Positions 53,179 through 62,078 of a stretch of 64,000 nucleotides of DNA are shown here, one piece after another. The stretch comes from Pedobacter foliorum (GTDB taxonomy: Bacteria; Bacteroidota; Bacteroidia; Sphingobacteriales; Sphingobacteriaceae), in contig NZ_JABSNU010000003.1 in assembly GCF_013266735.1 (NCBI RefSeq), positions 248,001 to 312,000 of the forward strand. Direction: 5' to 3'. The notes under the pieces are model-generated. The model did no database searches. It saw only the letters and a program-made list of their open reading frames with translations, and was not told the DNA's origin. Position numbers and translations under genes: made by a program. Every line of letters starts with the position of its first letter. Within the stretch, counting starts at the first letter, position 1.

Positions 53179-55500
53179 ATGAAAAAGATACAATTTTTGC
53201 TAGTTGTACTACTATATACATTATTATCAGCTAATAGTTTTGCCGCTGAATTAATAGAATTGAAGGGTAAAGTGATTGATGCTGAAACTAAGCAACCACT
53301 ACCAGGAGCGTCAATTTTAATCCCTGATCTTCGAGTATCCGCTATGACAAATGAATCAGGTGAATTTATCCTCAAAAATGTTCCTGCACACGGAAATTTC
53401 CTGGTGCAGATTAGGTATGTAGGATACCAAACTATAACACAAACTGTCGATTTTAAGACGGTAGGCTCAATGGAGTTCGCTTTAAAGTCGAGTGTAATTG
53501 AGGGAAGAGAAGTGGTTATTACAGGATCGGCGAATAGTTCCGATAATAAGAAAAATAGTACATCTATTGCAACTGTTAGCAAGGCTGATCTGTTGTATCG
53601 CCCATCAACCAATTTAATAGACGCGATATCCCGTACTCCAGGGGTATCTCAGATCACAACTGGAGCTGGTATATCAAAACCGGTTATTCGTGGATTAAGC
53701 TACAACAGGGTGGTAACGCTAAATAATGGGGTGAAGCAACAAGGACAGCAATGGGGAGATGAACATGGTATTGAAATTGATCAGTACAGTGCAGATAGGG
53801 TTGAGGTATTAAAAGGGCCTGCAAGTTTAATGTATGGTTCAGATGCTTTAGGGGGAGTTATTAATATACTCGATGCGCTTCCGGTTCCTGAGGGGTATTT
53901 GAAAGGCGAATTCTTAACTAACTATGCAACAAATAATGGTTTAACAGGTAGCTCTTTAATGCTTCAGGGTAATGAAAATGGTTTTGTTTATAGAGCTAGA
54001 GGTTCCTATAAAAATGCTTATTCATATCAAACACCAACAGAATATGTCCCTAATTCTGGATTCAATGAATCTAATTTTGAAGGTCAGATTGGGCTGAACA
54101 AAAGATGGGGATATGCACATTTAGATGCATCCAGTTTTCGTACAAATATTGGATTTTATGAGCCCGTAAGAAATGAAGAAGGGCAGCTTGCAAATGATGA
54201 AGGTGCGGTATTTACTGATGATCAGAATAAGGATAGAACATTGGCATTTCCAAAACAAGACGTTCGTCACTATAAAATCGCTTTAAATAGTAATATTTTA
54301 TTGGGAGATGGAAGTTTAAAGGCAACTTTAGGCTATCAGCATAACCTCAGAAGAGAGCTGTCGGCAGCAGGAGAGGATCCTAGTCTGTTTTTAAACAGTT
54401 ATACCTATAGTTATGATCTAAAGTATTCTTTTAATGAAATAAATGGCTGGGCACCCGTAATTGGTGTTTCGGGTGAGTTTATTCATAGTTTAAATACAGG
54501 TGGATTAGAACAGCTAATTCCAGATTTTGATAGTCAAGCATTTGGAGGCTTTGCTTTTGTTAAGAAAACATGGGACAAGAACACATTTAATGTGGGTGCC
54601 CGTTTCGACTATAGAAAAATGACAGGTAAAGATTTTCATACTGATGATGTAGACTTTAATGCTTTTAGTAATAAGTTTTCTCATATTACCGGTGCCCTTG
54701 GTTATACACATGAGTTTAATGATGAGCTTAGCTTTAAAACGAATTTGGGAAGTGCTTTTAGAGCACCAAATATTGCAGAGTTATCTTCTAATGGCGTTCA
54801 CGAGGGAGTATTTCGTTATGAGGTAGGTAATCCGAACCTTAAGCCTGAGCAGAGTTATCAATTTGATGCCTCATTCGATTATGAGAACAAATACCTAAGT
54901 GCCAGCTTAGGCGGCTTCGCAAATTACATCAACGATTACATTTATTACAGTACTAATGGAGCTACAAAAGAAGTGGATGGTAGAAACTTTCCTGTGTATA
55001 ACTTTGTTCAGAACAATGCTTTTTTAAGAGGGATAGAAGCATCTTTAACTTTACACCCTGTTAGCTTTATCCATTTAGAGAATGGGTTTTCTTTTACTCG
55101 CGCAACAAATCGTACTACCAAAGAATCGTTACCTTTTATTCCGGCAGCAACGTTGCGTAATGAATTGCGCTTTGAGCCAAAAATAAATGGTTTGGATCAT
55201 TCTTATCTTTCTGTAGGGATAGATAATTTCTTTAAGCAAAGCAAAGTAGATAGTTTTGAGCAACCTTCATCAGGTTACACACTCTTAAATGCCTCAATTG
55301 GAACAACAGTTAAGTTGAGCAAAAATCAAGATATCACGATTTATGTTGCAGGTAAGAATTTACTGGATAAAGCATATTATGACCATTTAAGTAGATTTAA
55401 GCCTGGAAGATTAAGTGATGAAGATCAGACGCTTGGTATTTACAATCAGGGACGCAATATCACTTTTGGGGTGAATATTCCGTTTACTTTGAAAAAGTAA
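53179..55500 (+). CDS. TonB-dependent outer membrane receptor, probably for a metal
   Basis: 773 residues. Signal peptide to about residue 22; a carboxypeptidase-like regulatory domain (about 28-112: LKGKVIDAETKQPLPGASI); a plug domain (TNLIDAISRTPGVSQI, KPVIRGLSYNRVVTLNNG, GPASLMYGSDALGGVIN); and a beta-barrel with the C-terminal aromatic signature near FGVNIPF. The plug segment QQWGDEHGIEID recurs in ZnuD-like zinc or copper receptors. No His-rich loop is prominent. The His/Cys-rich gene upstream supports a metal substrate. Confidence 0.88.
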   Translation: MKKIQFLLVVLLYTLLSANSFAAELIELKGKVIDAETKQPLPGASILIPDLRVSAMTNESGEFILKNVPAHGNFLVQIRYVGYQTITQTVDFKTVGSMEFALKSSVIEGREVVITGSANSSDNKKNSTSIATVSKADLLYRPSTNLIDAISRTPGVSQITTGAGISKPVIRGLSYNRVVTLNNGVKQQGQQWGDEHGIEIDQYSADRVEVLKGPASLMYGSDALGGVINILDALPVPEGYLKGEFLTNYATNNGLTGSSLMLQGNENGFVYRARGSYKNAYSYQTPTEYVPNSGFNESNFEGQIGLNKRWGYAHLDASSFRTNIGFYEPVRNEEGQLANDEGAVFTDDQNKDRTLAFPKQDVRHYKIALNSNILLGDGSLKATLGYQHNLRRELSAAGEDPSLFLNSYTYSYDLKYSFNEINGWAPVIGVSGEFIHSLNTGGLEQLIPDFDSQAFGGFAFVKKTWDKNTFNVGARFDYRKMTGKDFHTDDVDFNAFSNKFSHITGALGYTHEFNDELSFKTNLGSAFRAPNIAELSSNGVHEGVFRYEVGNPNLKPEQSYQFDASFDYENKYLSASLGGFANYINDYIYYSTNGATKEVDGRNFPVYNFVQNNAFLRGIEASLTLHPVSFIHLENGFSFTRATNRTTKESLPFIPAATLRNELRFEPKINGLDHSYLSVGIDNFFKQSKVDSFEQPSSGYTLLNASIGTTVKLSKNQDITIYVAGKNLLDKAYYDHLSRFKPGRLSDEDQTLGIYNQGRNITFGVNIPFTLKK

Positions 55501-55509
55501 TGTGTTAAG

Positions 55510-55599
55510 GTATGTGGTATTAAAAGAATGTTTTTACTGCGATAGTATTTTCAGCAGGATAACGATCGCGGTAAAAACATTCGCTTTAATACCACATGC
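55510..55599. terminator. Long stem-loop between convergent receptor and hutH
   Basis: GTATGTGGTATTAAA and the following about 18 bases pair with the complementary stretch ending at 55599 (imperfect, about 31-34 bp) around a 22-base loop. Ts follow on the right side. Likely a bidirectional terminator or large hairpin. Confidence 0.65.
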
Positions 55600-55609
55600 T
55601 TTTAAGCTT

Positions 55610-57100
55610 CTAAATCCCTCTATATTCCCTTAAAAACTGCACAGATTTCTGAATCTCAATGGAGAGTAATCTATCATTTTCATGAGCTGGTATTTCTTTC
55701 CTGAAAGCTGAAATCAATTTTTCTAATTCAGGAGATGTTTTAAGAGGTCTTCTAAATTCTAAAGCCTGTGCTGCGGTTAACAACTCAATCGCCAAAATTC
55801 TCTCCAAATTATTTACAACCCTCAAGCATTTGGTGGCTGCATTAGCACCCATGCTTACGTGATCTTCCTGTCCATTACTCGAAACAATACTATCTACAGA
55901 TGCCGGTGTGCATAGCTGCTTGTTTTCACTGGCAATAGATGCAGCAGTATATTGAGTTATCATTAGCCCAGAATTTAATCCGGCATTTTTAACAAGAAAA
56001 GGAGGCAGGCCTCGCTGTCCTGAGATCAGTTGAAAAGTTCGCCTTTCAGATATCGATCCAAATTCTGCCAAAGCAAGACACATAAAGTCAAGTGTTAATG
56101 CTAATGGCTGACCATGGAAATTGCCAGCAGAGATAATCCTGTCTTCATCAGGAAAAACATTAGGGTTATCAGTAACAGAGTTTATCTCCGTTTCAAAAAC
56201 TGACTGTATGTAATTGATGCTGTCTTTACTTGCTCCGTGAACTTGTGGTACACATCTAAATGAATAAGGGTCTTGAGTCTGCTTGCCTTCCTGCTTAATC
56301 AGCTCACTTCCTTCCAGCCATTTGCTAATATTTGCCGCAGTCTGCACTTGACCGGCATGCGGTCTGATTAGGTGGCTGAGGTCATCAAATGGATCAATTC
56401 TGCAATCAAAGCTATCAATAGAGGTAGCTGCAATAGCATCAGCCCAATTTGCAAGATTTTGTGCCTTTGAAAGGCAGTAAACTCCGTACGCACTCATAAA
56501 CTGAGTACCATTTATTAGTGCCAAACCCTCTTTAGATTGGAGAACAAGTGGTTGCCAATCCAATGTACGGTATAAGTCAGCAGTAGTAGTTTTCTCTCCT
56601 TTATAGGTTACGGTACCTTCACCTATTAATGGCAATGCCAGATGCGCAAGGGGGGCTAAGTCACCAGAGGCTCCCAATGATCCCTGGGTATAGATTACCG
56701 GAAGAATATCATTGTTATAAAAGGCTACAAGTCTTTGAACTGTAGTTAAGGCTATTGCAGAATGACCATAATTGAGCGATTGTATTTTCAGTAAAAGCAT
56801 CAGCCGAACAATTTCTGTCGGCACTTCTTCTCCTGTACCACAAGCATGAGATAAAAGTAGGTTATGTTGTAATTGAGATAGCATTTCTGCCTCAATTTTT
56901 ACATTTTGTAAGTAACCAAAACCTGTGTTTATTCCATAGATGGGGGCATCGTTATGATTCAATTTATTGTCCAGATACTTTCTGCACTTTTCAATTCTTT
57001 CGATAGCAGCATCAGATAATTCAATGGATTGCTTTTCAGCAACGATTTTTGTGATCTGGTTAAGGCTTAACCTTTCCAAACCTAAATAATGAATGCTCAT
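55610..57100 (-). CDS. hutH: Histidine ammonia-lyase
   Basis: 496 residues from ATG 57100. Removes ammonia from L-histidine to give urocanate, the first step of histidine degradation. The self-made MIO cofactor arises from Ala144-Ser145-Gly146 in GSLGASGDLAPLAHL. YGINTGFGYLQ, QDPYSFRCVPQVHGA and EEDHVSMGANA-like QEDHVSMGANAATK are conserved. Start chosen as ATG 57100, since the upstream part is not conserved in length. hutU lies 3 kb away on the same strand. Confidence 0.95.
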   Translation of the reverse strand: MSIHYLGLERLSLNQITKIVAEKQSIELSDAAIERIEKCRKYLDNKLNHNDAPIYGINTGFGYLQNVKIEAEMLSQLQHNLLLSHACGTGEEVPTEIVRLMLLLKIQSLNYGHSAIALTTVQRLVAFYNNDILPVIYTQGSLGASGDLAPLAHLALPLIGEGTVTYKGEKTTTADLYRTLDWQPLVLQSKEGLALINGTQFMSAYGVYCLSKAQNLANWADAIAATSIDSFDCRIDPFDDLSHLIRPHAGQVQTAANISKWLEGSELIKQEGKQTQDPYSFRCVPQVHGASKDSINYIQSVFETEINSVTDNPNVFPDEDRIISAGNFHGQPLALTLDFMCLALAEFGSISERRTFQLISGQRGLPPFLVKNAGLNSGLMITQYTAASIASENKQLCTPASVDSIVSSNGQEDHVSMGANAATKCLRVVNNLERILAIELLTAAQALEFRRPLKTSPELEKLISAFRKEIPAHENDRLLSIEIQKSVQFLREYRGI

Positions 57101-57118
57101 TCTTTGTTTATATTTAAG

Positions 57119-57126
57119 CAAAATTA
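57119..57126 (-). promoter_or_regulatory. -7 box for hutH
   Basis: TAATTTTG on the minus strand, perfect TAnnTTTG, 18 bases before ATG 57100. No -33 match. It overlaps the alternative upstream start, which supports ATG 57100. Confidence 0.55.
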
Positions 57127-57188
57127 TAAATAATGCTTAAGTTTAGAACTTTCACTACCTTATTATTGTTTCATTTTAAAACTAACCT

Positions 57189-58178
57189 ATGTTAAAAGCG
57201 ATATCCTTATCTATCATTGTTTTATTATGTACAGCGACTGCTGTATTCGCTCAAAAAAGTGATACCATATCTATCAATTTAGAAAATGTTAAGTACGCCT
57301 ATCCTGTAAAATATTTTGCAGTTAATACTGAGGGGCAAGACCTTAGAATGGCGTATATGGATATTCCACCAACTCAGTTAGTAAACGGAAGAACAGTGGT
57401 ATTGTTTCATGGTAAAAACTTTGCCGGATATTATTGGACGAATGTCATAAAGGCATTGACAAGCCGAGGGTTCAGAGTTATAGTACCTGACCAAATTGGG
57501 TTTGGTAAATCTTCAAAGGCTTACATTCATTATAGTTTTCATGAAATGGCCCGATGGAATAAAGAATTATTGGATGCCCTGGGTATTACAAAAGCCAGTA
57601 TTCTTGGTCATTCTATGGGGGGTATGTTAGCTACGCGATTTGCACTGATGTATCCTGAGAAAACAGAGAAGTTATTGTTGGAAAACCCTATCGGATTAGA
57701 GGACTATCGTCGATTTATACCTTATGGAAGTACAGAGGATCAATATAAAAAGGAACTAACTGCAACTGCAGAAAGCATAAGGAAATATTATCAAAGTTCG
57801 TATTTCACTGTTTGGAAAGCGGAGTATGAAGAGCTTGTTCGCATTGCCGGAGGTGTAACTTATAGCGGTGATTTCCCTCGATGGGCTAAGGTTGCAGCCA
57901 TGACGTATACTATGATTTATGAACAACCGGTGGTTTACGAATTCTATAATATTAAGGTGCCAACAATTCTGTTTATTGGTAAAGAGGATAAGACAGTTGT
58001 GGGTAAAGGGTTACTTAGCCCTGATCAGCAGGCACTATACGGACAATACAAGCTTCTGGGTAAACAAACTGCAGCCAAAATTCCTGGGGCTAAGATTATA
58101 GAATTCGAAGCTTGTGGTCATATCCCACATATAGAAATACCAACAGAATTTAATGTCGCACTATTAGGAAGTTTATAG
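57189..58178 (+). CDS. Secreted alpha/beta-hydrolase
   Basis: 329 residues. Signal peptide (LLCTATAVFAQ). GHSMGGMLATRFA has the nucleophile elbow Ser; VVLFHGKNFAGYYW holds the oxyanion strand; the acid and His are probably in LFIGKEDKTVV and ACGHIPHIEIP. An esterase, lipase or proline iminopeptidase-like enzyme; substrate unknown. Ends with a 6-base overlap with the convergent peptidase gene. Confidence 0.85.
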   Translation: MLKAISLSIIVLLCTATAVFAQKSDTISINLENVKYAYPVKYFAVNTEGQDLRMAYMDIPPTQLVNGRTVVLFHGKNFAGYYWTNVIKALTSRGFRVIVPDQIGFGKSSKAYIHYSFHEMARWNKELLDALGITKASILGHSMGGMLATRFALMYPEKTEKLLLENPIGLEDYRRFIPYGSTEDQYKKELTATAESIRKYYQSSYFTVWKAEYEELVRIAGGVTYSGDFPRWAKVAAMTYTMIYEQPVVYEFYNIKVPTILFIGKEDKTVVGKGLLSPDQQALYGQYKLLGKQTAAKIPGAKIIEFEACGHIPHIEIPTEFNVALLGSL

Positions 58179-58952
58179 CGTTTTCTTTGCAGGATCTTGT
58201 AAGAATATTTTAGACAAGGTATCGTATAGTTCAGGATGTTTTTCATTAAACTGATCAGGTTTTTCGAAGAAATATTCTGAAACAACAGCAAAAAACTCAG
58301 CCTCATTTGTAATTGCATAAGGGTTAATATCTGATTTTCCCTTTTCAATCCGTTGTATTTCCTCATGAATCATTTTAACCCATGGAATGGTGTATTCATG
58401 TTTCATCAGGTTTTGTGGAACACCATCTGTGGCTCCATCAGATTTATCTAACAGGTGTACAAACTCATGAATTGCTGTGTTCTCCTTATCCGCACTATTA
58501 GAAAAACCTTGTAGAAGGGCAGATCTCGATAAGATCATCTGCCCATTCATAAAACCATTTCCAACCATGCCCATAACCCTTCTTTCTCCACCTTCGTATT
58601 GAAATTCAGTATTAAAGGTGTCGGGGTATAAAACTACAGTGCTCAAGTTATTATACTTCCAATTGTTAAAGCTAAAAATCGGAATAATGGCACTTGAAGC
58701 AATTAAAAGCTTATCTAAAACACTAATCTCAGTTCCAACACCTTCAATTCGGACATAGCTTAAGAATTCTGAAATTTTCTCTTCAAATTTGAGTTTATCA
58801 TCCACTTCCAATTGCTGGTAATAACTTACGTTTTTAAATAGTAACTCTTTATCCCCCTCGCTTAAACGCACATAACTATGGCGATTATCTTTTCTAAGAA
58901 TAAAGTAAACTACCAGTAATAATATTGGTATAAGAATAAATAAACTTTCCAT
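58173..58952 (-). CDS. MtfA-like zinc peptidase (family M90)
   Basis: 259 residues. An N-terminal membrane helix (LFILIPILLLVVYFIL) and a gluzincin motif AIHEFVHLLDKSDG with ligands in NEAEFFAVVSEYFF. In E. coli MtfA binds and inactivates the Mlc repressor; Mlc is not expected in Bacteroidota, so the role here is open. The membrane anchor is an addition to the soluble E. coli form. Catalytic residues all look intact. Confidence 0.86.
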   Translation of the reverse strand: MESLFILIPILLLVVYFILRKDNRHSYVRLSEGDKELLFKNVSYYQQLEVDDKLKFEEKISEFLSYVRIEGVGTEISVLDKLLIASSAIIPIFSFNNWKYNNLSTVVLYPDTFNTEFQYEGGERRVMGMVGNGFMNGQMILSRSALLQGFSNSADKENTAIHEFVHLLDKSDGATDGVPQNLMKHEYTIPWVKMIHEEIQRIEKGKSDINPYAITNEAEFFAVVSEYFFEKPDQFNEKHPELYDTLSKIFLQDPAKKTL

Positions 58953-58955
58953 TTT

Positions 58956-59969
58956 TTATGCTTCCAGAATTTCTAGTTGAGTAATCACCTGATCTTGAGT
59001 AACCGGATATGGAGCATCATTAACAATACTTTGATAAACTGTTTCAAATAGAGATAGGTAGCTTCCCTTTAAAGAAGGTACGGTATGTACTGTTTTATTT
59101 CCTTCTTCATCAATTAATGTCAATTTTCCTTCTTTTCCTTCACGCTCAATTCCGTAGGCAGGATCAGAAGGTTTCATTCTTTTTAACAATTGCTCTTCCT
59201 GAATGTCAGATTTTTCTTTATGTAATGAACCTTTTTCTCCGTGTAAGGTAAAAGCAGGTAGCGGATCAACTACCAGTAGATTTGAATGAACAAAAATATT
59301 GACACTGTTCGGGTAACCCAAATGGATAGTGAAATAATCATCAACCTTAGTGCCTGCACGGTTTTTGCCAAGGATTTTATGGAATGTTTCAGGTTTTCCA
59401 AATATGCTGATGGCCTGATCCAAAAGGTGAGGTCCCAGGTCATACATTAATCCACTTGCTGCAATAGGCTCTTCTTTAAAAGTTTTAGGGCCAATAGCTA
59501 ATCTATATCTGTCGTAGCGAAAGTGAATTTCGTTTAATTTTCCAAGCTTCCCACTTTCAATAACCTCACGAACTGCGATGAAATCACTATCCCATCTTCT
59601 GTTTTGGTAAAAGAGTATCTTTTTCCCCATACGGTCGGCCAACTCAAAAAGTTCTTTTGCCTCTGCAGAAGTTGCAGTAAATGGTTTTTCAACCAAAATA
59701 TGCTTTCCGGCACTTAATGATTTGGTAGCATAATCAAAATGTGTATAGTTAGGAGTGTTTATGATGATAAGTTCAATCGCATCATCAGCTATCAAATCAT
59801 CAATTGTATTATAACTAATCACACCCGGATAATCTTCAGCAGCCTGCTTTTGGTTACGTTCAGTTACAGCATGTAATTTAAAACCTGGATGTGCATCAAC
59901 AAAAGGGACATGAAATACCTTTCCAGACATTCCGTAGGCCATTACGCCTGTTATAATTTTTTTTTCCAT
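58956..59969 (-). CDS. Gfo/Idh/MocA-family NAD(P)-dependent oxidoreductase
   Basis: 337 residues. Rossmann domain MAYGMSGKVFHVPFVDAHPG and IIINTPNYTHFDYATKSL, then GKHILVEKPFTATSAEA, the family signature with catalytic Lys. The C-terminal domain holds GLMYDLGPHLLDQA, with His in the active site. Likely oxidises a sugar or inositol; the substrate is not evident. 3 bases from the peptidase gene downstream, so one transcript. Confidence 0.9.
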   Translation of the reverse strand: MEKKIITGVMAYGMSGKVFHVPFVDAHPGFKLHAVTERNQKQAAEDYPGVISYNTIDDLIADDAIELIIINTPNYTHFDYATKSLSAGKHILVEKPFTATSAEAKELFELADRMGKKILFYQNRRWDSDFIAVREVIESGKLGKLNEIHFRYDRYRLAIGPKTFKEEPIAASGLMYDLGPHLLDQAISIFGKPETFHKILGKNRAGTKVDDYFTIHLGYPNSVNIFVHSNLLVVDPLPAFTLHGEKGSLHKEKSDIQEEQLLKRMKPSDPAYGIEREGKEGKLTLIDEEGNKTVHTVPSLKGSYLSLFETVYQSIVNDAPYPVTQDQVITQLEILEA

Positions 59970-60090
59970 TTTAATATAATTTCCTTTTAATTCCTCGAAG
60001 CTATTGTAACCTCTATAACATTCCGCTAAAAATAAGAAATCACTTTACTAAACCCTTAATATTATTGTAATAAAGCTTCACGTCTAATTG

Positions 60091-60098
60091 TATCTTTG
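60091..60098 (+). promoter_or_regulatory. -7 box directly before a small gene
   Basis: TATCTTTG, perfect TAnnTTTG, 4 bases before the ATG at 60103. Suggests a leaderless mRNA. Confidence 0.55.
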
Positions 60099-60102
60099 TA
60101 AT

Positions 60103-60447
60103 ATGAAACCTGCAGAAATACATGCGAAATGGAAAATTTTGCAACAAAAGATAGCACAGGAATTTGATTCTGATGTACCCGATCTAAAAGTTATATTGTT
60201 TTTGATTGGTGTTCAGGAGTTAGGGAAAGGCCCGGGGAAGTATAGTAAACGCCAAAAGGAAGAGCTAATGCATATTGCTACTTGTCGTTTATTAAGTGAA
60301 ATGGGATTCTATGAATTGGAAGGATTAGACCAGGACGGATGGCCCCATTGGAAACTTGTAAAAGCAGTTCCTTCATTTGCAATGATGGAGCAGGAATTAC
60401 TTCTTAAATCCCTTGCTATAGATTATTTTGAAGATATCTACCAATAA
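60103..60447 (+). CDS. Conserved-looking small protein, function unknown
   Basis: 114 residues, no signal peptide or membrane helix, mainly helical. Notable segments: VILFLIGVQELGKGPGKYSK, ELMHIATCRLLSEMGFYEL and LDQDGWPHWKLVKAVPSF. The balanced composition, a -7 box directly upstream and a terminator downstream support a real gene. The start at ATG 60103 is preferred to an upstream TTG that overlaps the promoter. Confidence 0.7.
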   Translation: MKPAEIHAKWKILQQKIAQEFDSDVPDLKVILFLIGVQELGKGPGKYSKRQKEELMHIATCRLLSEMGFYELEGLDQDGWPHWKLVKAVPSFAMMEQELLLKSLAIDYFEDIYQ

Positions 60448-60468
60448 GGAAGATATATCATAAAAAGT

Positions 60469-60503
60469 AAAAACCCCGAAGTACATAGTACGACGGGGTT
60501 TTA
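60469..60503. terminator. Bidirectional intrinsic terminator
   Basis: AAAACCCCG pairs with CGGGGTTTT, with an inner GTAC/GTAC stem, and Ts follow on both strands. Between convergent genes. Confidence 0.82.
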
Positions 60504-60527
60504 TTTTATAGGTAGATGTAAATGTTC

Positions 60528-61208
60528 TTATTTGCCTTGTTGTTGAGCTTCTTTTTTCAATTGATCGTTAGCAACGATAACAACCTCAACTCTACGGTTA
60601 GCAGCTCTTCCTTCTTCAGTTGCGTTGTCAGCAATTGGCTCAGAAAAACCTTTACCTAAAGTGATCAAACGAGATGCAGGAACACCTTGAGAAACTGCAT
60701 ATGCTTTAACGGCAGCAGCTCTTCTTTCAGATAATGCCATGTTGTACGTCTCAGTACCTTTGTTGTCAGTATGACCAATGATTTTAATGTCTGTTCCAGG
60801 ATATTGGTTTAACGATCCTGCTAATGATTTAACGTTTGTTTTAGCTTGAGCAGTTAAATCTGCTTTATCGAAACCAAAAAGGATACCGCTATCGAACTTA
60901 ACAATAATACCTTCTCCTTCACGGATAACTTCAGCATTTGGAATAGCATTCTGTATTTCAGCTGCTTGTTTGTCCATTCTTTTACCAATAAAACCACCGG
61001 CAGTACCACCAACTGCAGCACCAATAATAGCACCAACAGCTGTATTACCAGCTTTTTTACCAATAATAGCACCAAGAACACCACCTGCTGCAGCACCAAT
61101 ACCAGCTCCTTTTTGTGTTTTTGTTAAACTATCGCAACCTTGAAATGCCATTGCACCAAGAGAAAGAGCGATACTAAATGTTGCTATTTTAAACTTTGAA
61201 GTAATCAT
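60528..61208 (-). CDS. OmpA-family lipoprotein with glycine-zipper
   Basis: 226 residues. Lipobox FQGC gives Cys25; then glycine-zipper repeats (GAGIGAAAGGVLGAIIGKKA; GAIIGAAVGGTAGGFIGKRM) and a C-terminal OmpA domain (FGFDKADLTAQAKTNVKSLA; IIGHTDNKGTETYNMALSERR; GKGFSEPIADNATEEGRAAN; RRVEVV) that binds peptidoglycan. Tethers the outer membrane to the wall, as YiaD-type proteins do. Confidence 0.92.
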   Translation of the reverse strand: MITSKFKIATFSIALSLGAMAFQGCDSLTKTQKGAGIGAAAGGVLGAIIGKKAGNTAVGAIIGAAVGGTAGGFIGKRMDKQAAEIQNAIPNAEVIREGEGIIVKFDSGILFGFDKADLTAQAKTNVKSLAGSLNQYPGTDIKIIGHTDNKGTETYNMALSERRAAAVKAYAVSQGVPASRLITLGKGFSEPIADNATEEGRAANRRVEVVIVANDQLKKEAQQQGK

Positions 61209-61241
61209 AATATAATTGTTTGTTTTACTTTGAGCCTAACT

Positions 61242-61249
61242 CAAACCTA
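61242..61249 (-). promoter_or_regulatory. -7 box for the OmpA-like lipoprotein
   Basis: TAGGTTTG on the minus strand, perfect TAnnTTTG, 33 bases before the ATG at 61208. Confidence 0.5.
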
Positions 61250-61377
61250 ATGCCAGTTTTATTTTTTTCTGTTTTTATTGTCTTGTATCACCAATTTTAA
61301 CCAACATAAATGTTACAAAAGGACAACTTCGTATTTTAATTTGTATGAAAGCGACTAGAATTCAGTACAATCAAGTA

Positions 61378-62076
61378 TTATTCTGAAAAATATTCTTCTA
61401 ATTCTTTCAATGTGTTTTCATCAGTAAGGAAATCTTTAATTACTAAGCCCTTTTCTAAAAGAACAATCCTGTCACACACATCTGTAACGTGGTTTAAATC
61501 ATGACTGGATATTAAGGTTGTCATTTTATGTTCCTGCTTTAAATTCTTAATCAAAGCTTTTAATCTGATTTGAGTAGTCGGATCAAGATTAGCAAAAGGC
61601 TCATCCAGTATCAGTAGTTCCGGATTTTGCATAAGCGCAGCGGCAATACCGATTTTATTCTGATTGCCTTTTGAAAAATCTCGAATATATTTCCCTTTAC
61701 TCAATATCTCATCGTTAAAGAACTCAGTATACTGAGTTAAATAATCCATTACATGAGCCGGACTAAAGTTATGCAAGCCACCTATGAAAGTGAAATATTC
61801 CTCAGCTGTTAGGTAGTCTATCAGGAAACCTTCATCCAGATAAGAGGCGGTATAATCTTTCCACTTATCATGTTTTGCTACATTTTCACCTTTAGATAAG
61901 ATTTGTCCGGTATTAGGACGGATCAAATCGAGCAGCATTCTAAACAATGTTGTTTTTCCAGCACCATTATTTCCCACCAAGCCAATAGTCTCTCCTGCAT
62001 TGATCTGTAATTCCTCAATATTTACAACGGTTTTGTTTCCGTATACTTTTTTAAGATTTGAAATTTCTAGCATCAT
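61378..62076 (-). CDS. ABC transporter ATP-binding protein
   Basis: 232 residues. Walker A VGNNGAGKTTLFRML, Q-loop region, signature-like FSKGNQNKIGIAAALMQ, Walker B LLILDEPFANLD and H-loop LISSHDLNHV. The signature is a variant (FSKGN in place of LSGGQ), as in related ABC-2 type ATPases. 2 bases after the DUF5687 permease gene, with which it must form a two-gene transporter. Met2 (62073) is an alternative start. Confidence 0.92.
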   Translation of the reverse strand: MMLEISNLKKVYGNKTVVNIEELQINAGETIGLVGNNGAGKTTLFRMLLDLIRPNTGQILSKGENVAKHDKWKDYTASYLDEGFLIDYLTAEEYFTFIGGLHNFSPAHVMDYLTQYTEFFNDEILSKGKYIRDFSKGNQNKIGIAAALMQNPELLILDEPFANLDPTTQIRLKALIKNLKQEHKMTTLISSHDLNHVTDVCDRIVLLEKGLVIKDFLTDENTLKELEEYFSE

Positions 62077-62078
62077 GA

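Noticed and set aside
53163..53612. 149-codon minus-strand frame over the receptor start
   Set aside because: Entirely overlaps a clear TonB receptor signal and regulatory domain; composition is that of an antisense shadow.
58173..58952. Mlc-glucose PTS regulation through MtfA
   Set aside because: Neither Mlc nor PTS genes are present, and the family has other roles.
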